64,000 nucleotides of DNA from Alnus glutinosa (Eukaryota > Streptophyta > Magnoliopsida > Fagales > Betulaceae). Shown here piece after piece: positions 57,091 through 64,000 of this stretch (positions within the stretch are counted from its first letter, which is position 1; each line of letters begins with the position of its first letter). A program made the translations under genes and the position numbers. A model generated the notes under the pieces. It made no database searches and was not told where the DNA came from. It saw only the letters and a program-made list of their open reading frames with translations. Location of the stretch: positions 12,386,654 through 12,450,653 of the forward strand of contig NC_084886.1 of assembly GCF_958979055.1 (NCBI RefSeq). The letters run 5' to 3'.

Positions 57091-58644
57091 CTATAATTTT
57101 TTTTCCTCAAATCAGATGGCGTAAATAAATCGTGACCAAATAAACGATCATGATTTTAAAAGTTGCAATAGCAGGATTCAAATGGAAACCTTTAAAACCT
57201 TAATTTTTATTTATTTATTTATTTTAATTGTGTTCCTCTATCAACGAACCACTTTTAGGATTACTTCTTTTCGGAATCTATTGGAATACTACACCAATCA
57301 AAATATATATTAATATACGTTTTGTGAGAGGATAGTTTGTCAGACGAGTTTGTTGCATTAAGAGAAGATGTCTCTCTATTTTAAGTCAACATTTTCATTG
57401 AGAAAACTATTGTTATAATCTTATACTGCAATGAATAATCTTTTCCTACTACATTGCTTAAAGTAGGTATTAGCAGCGGCCTTGGGGTATTAGTTTTACT
57501 TGTTGGTGAATGGTGGTCCTACAAAGTGGTAAAAAAAAGGAGGATTAAATAGAAGAACAAGTTCTTCAAACGAAATGGTGGTTTATTGTTACAACAACAA
57601 TTATCTTCACATGAAGCCAATGTTGAGAACACTAAATTGTTCAGTTCAAACGATTTAGACAAGGCCACTGGTCTTTTTAATGTGAATAGAATTCTTGGCC
57701 AGGAAGGGCAAGGTACTGTTTACAAAGACATGTTGGCAGACGGAAGAATTGTTGCAGTGAAAAAGTCCAAGGTAATTGATGAAGGAAAACTCGGAGAATT
57801 CATTAATGAAGTTGTTATTCTTTCACAAATTATTCATAGGGATGTGGTTAAGTTAATTGGTTGTTGTTTGGGGACAGAAGTTCCTCTACTAGTTTACGAA
57901 TGCGTTCCTAATGGAACTCTTTTTCAATATGTCAATGGCCAAACCGAAGAATTTCCACTAACATGGGATATGCGCTTACGAATTGCAACAGAAGTTGCAT
58001 GAGCTCTCTTTTACTTACACTCAGCAGCTTCCATGCCCATTTAACATCGGGACATTAAATCTACAAACATACTCTTAGATGATAAATACAGAGTTAAAGT
58101 GGCTGACTTTGGGACTTCAAGATCCATCGCTGTTGATCAAACTCACTTAACCACACTAGTGCATGGAACTTTTGGATGCTTGAACCCTGAGTATTTTCAG
58201 TCAAGTCAGTTTGCAAAAAAGAGTGATGTTTATAGTTTTGGTGTCATCCATGCTGAGTTGTTAACTGAAGAAAAAGCGATCTCTTCAACAAGAGCACAAG
58301 AATCCAAAAGTTTAGCCACATATTTCATTCAATCGATGGATGAGAACAATTTGTTTGATATTATTAATCGTCAAGTTTGGAAGGAGGGCAAGAAAGAAAA
58401 GATCATTGCGGTCGCAAACCTTGTGAAAATGTGCTTGAACTTAAACGAGAAAAAACGACCTACAATGAAAGAAGTTACAATGGAGTTGGAGTCAATTCAA
58501 ATGTTGCAAAAAGCTCCTAACCTCGAGCAAAACTATGAAGAGCTTGAATATGTCCAAGCAGAAATGCACGGGCCGTGGGATGTTGTTGCCTCATCTACAA
58601 TTTCAACCTCATCTGTAGACGTCCAACCATTATTATCTTCTTAA

Positions 58645-59439
58645 TCAGTTTGAATCATTATTTGCTTAATGTCATGTTGTAGGCTATATAATTTGGAGTT
58701 TATGTTGTATTCTACTAGCTAGCTATTTCAAGAATTATCTAAGAACATGGATTAATAATATATGTCCAATTGTCTTATGGTAGTATAAGATAACCAAAAG
58801 CTCTATGTTCATTTCTAGATTAAATCAGGCCTTAAGCTGCTTTACTAAGTCTATGATTCTATGAGTAGCTGTCTTTCCTGCCTCGAGATTTCCACTACAG
58901 TTCAAGAATTAATGACAATGAAAAATAAATCTAATCCACGTTAACACAATATCAATTCATGTCAACAACTTCAAGATAAGCACCCAACCCAACTAAACTA
59001 CATCTTAAATGAACAAGTTATTTGGTTAATCCATTTCACGATCAAGCAATTCACGTCAACCCTTGAGAATTTGACAAGTTATATGCTTCCTTGATATGAG
59101 ATACATATATGAGTAAGTAGAAATGAACACGAAGCTAATCACTAACCAAAGGTTGAGTAAATAGTGGAAAAGAATAAAAATTCATTCAAACACAAAATTT
59201 CATTACACCCAAATTTTACACTTACAAAAAGTAACTTATAGAAAATTTTTCTTCTTCGATTACTATGAGCAGCGCGCTTGAGAGAGTTATTGAGGAACGA
59301 CAATTTTTTCTTGTACTGCATGTGTGCCTCTATTAGGCTCTTGTTTTCATACTCTGGTGTGGTTTAGAACAAAGCTTTCTTTTGTCTTTTATTTTATACA
59401 GCTGTTTGAAGGGTTTTTTACACTCTCAAAATTCAGAAA
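58645..59439. other. WAKL4 3' flank and intergenic sequence, no gene
   Basis: The first about 40 bases match the WAKL1 3' flank (GTTGTAGGCTA). No other coding signal was seen. Confidence 0.5.
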
Positions 59440-59612
59440 AGACAATAAAAAGGGTGGTCGGACTACCCTCATGAGAGTGGCTGGGGTGGTCTGACCACCC
59501 TGAGAGTGCGGTGAGGGTGAGGGGCTCATCAGCCACCCTGTGAGGATGGTTGGCCCACCCCAACCGCACCTTTGGAGTGATTGACCACTCCTTAAACGGG
59601 TAGTTTGGCTGG
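59440..59612. repeat. GGGTGGTC/GACCACCC repeat tract, intergenic
   Basis: Words such as GGGTGGTCGGACTACCC and GGTGGTCTGACCACCC belong to the same dispersed family as the intron tracts, here outside any gene. Confidence 0.7.
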
Positions 59613-59620
59613 ACCATTTA

Positions 59621-60985
<1,365 letters not shown>

Positions 60986-61002
60986 CATTGAAATTCTATA
61001 TA

Positions 61003-61262
61003 CTACAATCACATGTCAATTAAATTAGACACTTTTATATTTTTTATTGCAAAAATACCCTTAAAGTTATTAAAAAATAACCATTTGAAAAAAATAAAAT
61101 TATTAAAAAATTAAACAAAAAAAATTGAAAACAACCCCCTTAATTTATTTTTTTCAAATGGTTATTTTTATATATTTTTTAAATTAATTTTTAAATAATT
61201 TTAAGGGTATTTTAGGTTTAAAAAAAAAGTGTTTAATTTGACATGTAATTGTAAAATAGGTG
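61003..61262. mobile_element. Inverted-repeat element (MITE-like)
   Basis: Left arm 61003-61120 (ATCACATGTCAATTAAATTA, AAAAATACCCTTAAAGTTAT, AATAACCATTTGAAAAAAAT) is the imperfect complement of right arm 61140-61262 (ATTTTTTTCAAATGGTTATT, AATTTTAAGGGTATTTT, TTTAATTTGACATGTAATTG). Short loop, AT-rich, no clear target duplication. Confidence 0.65.
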
Positions 61263-61975
61263 ATAGTTAGAGGGTTAAAGTATATTTTTTCCTAAAAATT
61301 TAATAGGTTATTTTATGTTCTGGTAATACATCATTACCCAATACCAAGTTACTTTTAGGCGTCTAAACTAAACCAAACCTTTTTGAATAAAATATTTTTC
61401 AATATAATTACATATAAAGGGTACTTAAAAAATAATTGATTTAAAATTCATTTGGAATGAATGAATCCTAAATTTATTCATTTTCACGAGGCACGAGCAA
61501 CTTGATTAATTTTAAAAGTTTTGTTCTTTACCTATATTTTTTAGTTTTTACAAATATAAACACAATTTTCTGAAGTGGGACGGAAAGGAAAACAACATAA
61601 AATAAATATATATATTACGTTAATTCAAAGGCTCACCAAAATAACGATAAGAAATGGTTGAACCAGAGTTTCACGACTCTCACCACCAAAAGTGAAGAGA
61701 AATCACGTCTTCAAGAAATAAATATCTTTTTTTCATAAAAATCATAATCTCAATCATAATGTTACCATCGTTTGAATCATAGGGTTAAAAAAGACTGTTT
61801 AAATAGACTTTGACAGAATCCCTAACCTTAAATTGACTGACTTTTAGGCCAAACACATTATTAAATGTTGACTCTTAAAACATAAATTAAATATTACTAA
61901 CCATTACAAAATAATACCGCCTCTTAAAAATTAGATAAAACTTAACCTTAAGCTAGAAATGAGCTAACCATAGGC
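61263..61975. other. Intergenic, no gene seen
   Basis: AT-rich, no coding signal or clear repeat. Confidence 0.45.
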
Positions 61976-62176
61976 TAGGGTTGGCAAAACGGGTTGGTCG
62001 AATCAACACGTTGGAATGGCAGGTCAACTCGTTTAGCTAATATGGTCATAAACAGGTTGGGCATGTCATAAACGGGTAGATAGGTCATAAACAAGTTATA
62101 GCCTAAACTCAAACCATATAACTTGGTGTCATGTTCGTGTCGAATTCGGGAATCGTGTCAAAAATTGTCAACTCTA
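61976..62176. mobile_element. hAT-like MITE
   Basis: 201 bp from TAGGGTTGGCAA to TTGTCAACTCTA (inverted, 10 of 12). The flanks CCATAGGC (61968-61975) and CCATATGC (62177-62184) agree at 7 of 8 bases, the target-duplication size of hAT elements. Short internal repeats of GGTCATAAAC. Confidence 0.65.
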
Positions 62177-62184
62177 CCATATGC

Positions 62185-63604
62185 CATTTGGGGCCTAGTT
62201 AGCCAACCCTTAGTTGTGGACTGTTAACCTCTTTGGACCCTTCGGTTATGGGCCGCTAGGCCATCCGGCAACATTGGTGAGCCGGTGACCTTAATAGTTA
62301 GGGGCCCGTTTGATTTCATCCAGTTTGATTTCTATCACTGAGCTAATTGTTTACCAACCGCATGGTAGGAGAGAGAAGTACGTACCCCTCGCCAGGCTTG
62401 TGAACATGCAACTTCCACCCCTACTGAAGAAGCAATTTGTTGATGATTATGAATTTAGGTTCGTATTATACCCTCTTTTTTCTATGGCACCTCTCTAACT
62501 TACCCCTAAAATGAAAAAGAAAAACCTCGATCGGAGCATTTTAGTAATCAGATAATGCCCAGTTTGGTGTTGGAAAATATATAATTGCTATGAAATTCTT
62601 CGGTACATCACTTGATATTAAATGGGAGCCTTTTTCTGGTCATCTTCATGGGCATCTTATTAGTCCACATTGTAAATTTATTTTGCTTCTTTTCCTCCTC
62701 CAAGGCATACTTACAAAAAATAAAAATAAATAAAAATAAATAAATAAAAATAAAAAAAGGGCCGGCCTCAGCATGCATGTAGTGCATTTATTTTTGAGGT
62801 TTCATATAATTTATTTTTATGTGATTGATAATCAACTACCTAATGTCATGAGATAACTATCAGAAATGAATGAGTTCAAACACGGGTGACTTTCATTGCC
62901 TTTTTTATGAAATTATTGAACTAGCTAGGACTAATTAGTTCAGCATGTCCTATAGTTCAACCACTTTAAATAATAATAATAATAATAATAAATCATAGGT
63001 CAGCATATGATATGATCGCCTTGTTGCAGTCGATGAAGTCACATTGACCAAGTCCTAGTTCAGCATATGGTATGCTGATCGATCAACTAGGACTATATAA
63101 GAGTCCAAGTTCAGCATGTCCGCCTAAAAAAAAAAAAAAAAAAAGTAGCTCCGTATAAATTTAGTTTAAATTTAATTGATAGTATTTGTTAGTTGGTAAA
63201 CAATTTTTAACGAAACTTTATTAAAAGTATAACTTGAGTATTATCATATGAACACATACCGTTAAATATTTTTGAATTGTGTCGATGGTTGATAAGCAAC
63301 AGAAGATCAACAATCTAACACTTGTAATGCTTGTACTAATCTTCTTGTGTCTACTGCTCAACAGAACGAGAATTTTAGTCATGAATATTGTAAAAAATTA
63401 GGCTTCACAACAATAAAATTGAAATTAAGTTTTTGATTATTTTTTTGGTGTTGTACAATATTGAAAATTAAAACAAAATAATTACTGCAAATTTTAGTAC
63501 AAATCCAATCATAAATGATTTTCCGGGATCTAAACTAGCTAGGCTTCATTTTATTCGGGTTTGATACGAAAGTAATTTGAAGGGTGGGTGTTTGTAATTG
63601 ATTG
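62185..63604. other. Intergenic, no gene seen
   Basis: It includes an (AAT)n tract at about 62969-62991 and repeats of TTCAGCATATG/TTCAGCATGTC at about 62940-63120, some palindromic. An A-run lies at about 63126-63144. No supported gene. Confidence 0.5.
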
Positions 63605-63982
63605 TTTAACGCATGCTTATATGTAAGACGCGCCCAAAAGTCACAATTGTGGACCATCCATGTGCATCAGTGCATGGGATCATTTTCCTAGTAATTTATG
63701 AGAGGTAGTCAATAATGGCTGCTATATATATATAGGTTCATGCACAGAAAGAATAAACTTTAGTCCAGACAAAGACGTCCGTACAAGTTGGTCTTCTTGG
63801 CAACTTCTTTTTTTTTTTTTTTAAGAGGTCTTCTTGGCAACTTCCATGTAATTTCTTGCATGGCTAGCTACTTTTAGAAGGACGATAATGGCGTTATAAA
63901 AAGAGGGGGGCTTGGGCTTTGTTGCTTCACAGTACTCCCATTGATCATATCATCCTAGAGAGAGAGAGAGAGAGAGAGAGAG
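63605..63982 (+). promoter_or_regulatory. Conserved upstream block (promoter) of WAKL5
   Basis: Starts at the ATATGTAAGACGCGCCC landmark; the GGGGCACGCGCGG part is missing. It keeps TCACAATTGTGGACCATCCA and TTTTAGAAGGAC. TATAAA is at 63895-63900. The leader then holds an (AG)13 run (63957-63982) directly before the ATG, unlike the other copies. Confidence 0.7.
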
Positions 63983-64000
63983 ATGGTGGCCGTGCAAATG
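63983..64000 (+). CDS. WAKL5: start of a further WAK-like gene, cut by the window end
   Basis: ATG 63983 after the conserved upstream block encodes MVAVQM, comparable with MAVKKVF / MAVKMVF of WAKL1-3. Only six codons are visible, so completeness and function cannot be judged. Confidence 0.6.

Larger units (their letters stand above)
55975..58644 (+). pseudogene. WAKL4: WAK-like gene lacking exon 1, three nonsense codons
   Basis: Exon 1 and its core promoter are deleted. Exon 2 (55975-56106; acceptor TCAG, donor GTATGG) encodes DINECELGPSPCGFNKSCEN with later EGF cysteines lost (GSFFYYR). Exon 3 runs 57467-58644 and stays in one frame over about 1.2 kb, but has TAG at 57550-57552 (a Gln codon in WAKL1), TGA at 58000-58002 and TAA at 58042-58044, the last just before HRD. 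The G-loop is GQEGQG (a glycine replaced), while HRD and DFG remain. The C-terminal tail still matches WAKL1 to its end ([10 protein letters not shown]). It is a pseudogene; the absence of frameshifts suggests fairly recent inactivation. Intron 2 holds a MITE. Confidence 0.9.

Overview
This window is plant nuclear DNA, most probably from a eudicot and perhaps a woody one; I cannot name the species. The reasons are intron-containing receptor-kinase genes of the wall-associated kinase (WAK/WAKL) type, plant L1-clade LINEs with RNase H domains, a nuclear copy of plastid ndhF, many small inverted-repeat transposons, and long AT-rich stretches with (TA)n and poly-A tracts. No operons, CRISPR array or recognisable tRNA/rRNA gene was seen.

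The backbone is a decayed tandem array of one WAKL duplication unit: a spacer, a conserved upstream block of about 0.4-0.5 kb with a TATA box, exon 1 (signal peptide and galacturonan-binding-like ectodomain), exon 2 (EGF-like), and exon 3 (membrane span and Ser/Thr kinase). WAKL1 (13515-17105) is the only complete gene and splices in silico to 742 residues. An orphan upstream block lies at 19783-20056. WAKL2 (27216-30452) has lost the exon 1 splice donor, carries a 4-bp frameshift and has DFG changed to NFG. WAKL3 (48607-48758) is a stub. WAKL4 (55975-58644) has lost exon 1 and has three nonsense codons. WAKL5 begins at 63983 and runs off the window.

The spacers are filled with nested insertions. 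LINE-1 (109-6191) is old and broken, with a 9-bp target duplication. LINE-2 (7784-12904) is young: its EN-RT-RNase H reading frame is broken only by one base in an A8 run, and no ORF1 is visible. A third LINE fragment lies downstream of WAKL1. Several MITEs have readable target duplications, notably 30895-31323 (9 bp, Mutator-like) and 55245-55442 (8 bp, hAT-like). A reverse-oriented retroposon occurs three times (45089, 51387, 53841).

Between WAKL2 and WAKL3 lie an intron-bearing pseudogene of a TPR protein (34100-35738), a segmental duplication (32438-33330 and 40023-40611) and an ndhF fragment (40612-41525) at the end of the second copy. Between WAKL1 and WAKL2 lies an isolated exon of the peroxisomal AAA ATPase PEX1 (21738-21855, minus strand), close to what may be a CACTA-like element carrying gene-like sequence.

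I found no convincing evidence of a wholly new biological system. The most interesting material is the array itself (one survivor, several promoter copies), a large hairpin at 6271-6570 whose right arm looks like it came from another unit, the apparently ORF1-less LINE-2, and the possible ectodomain-only product of WAKL2.
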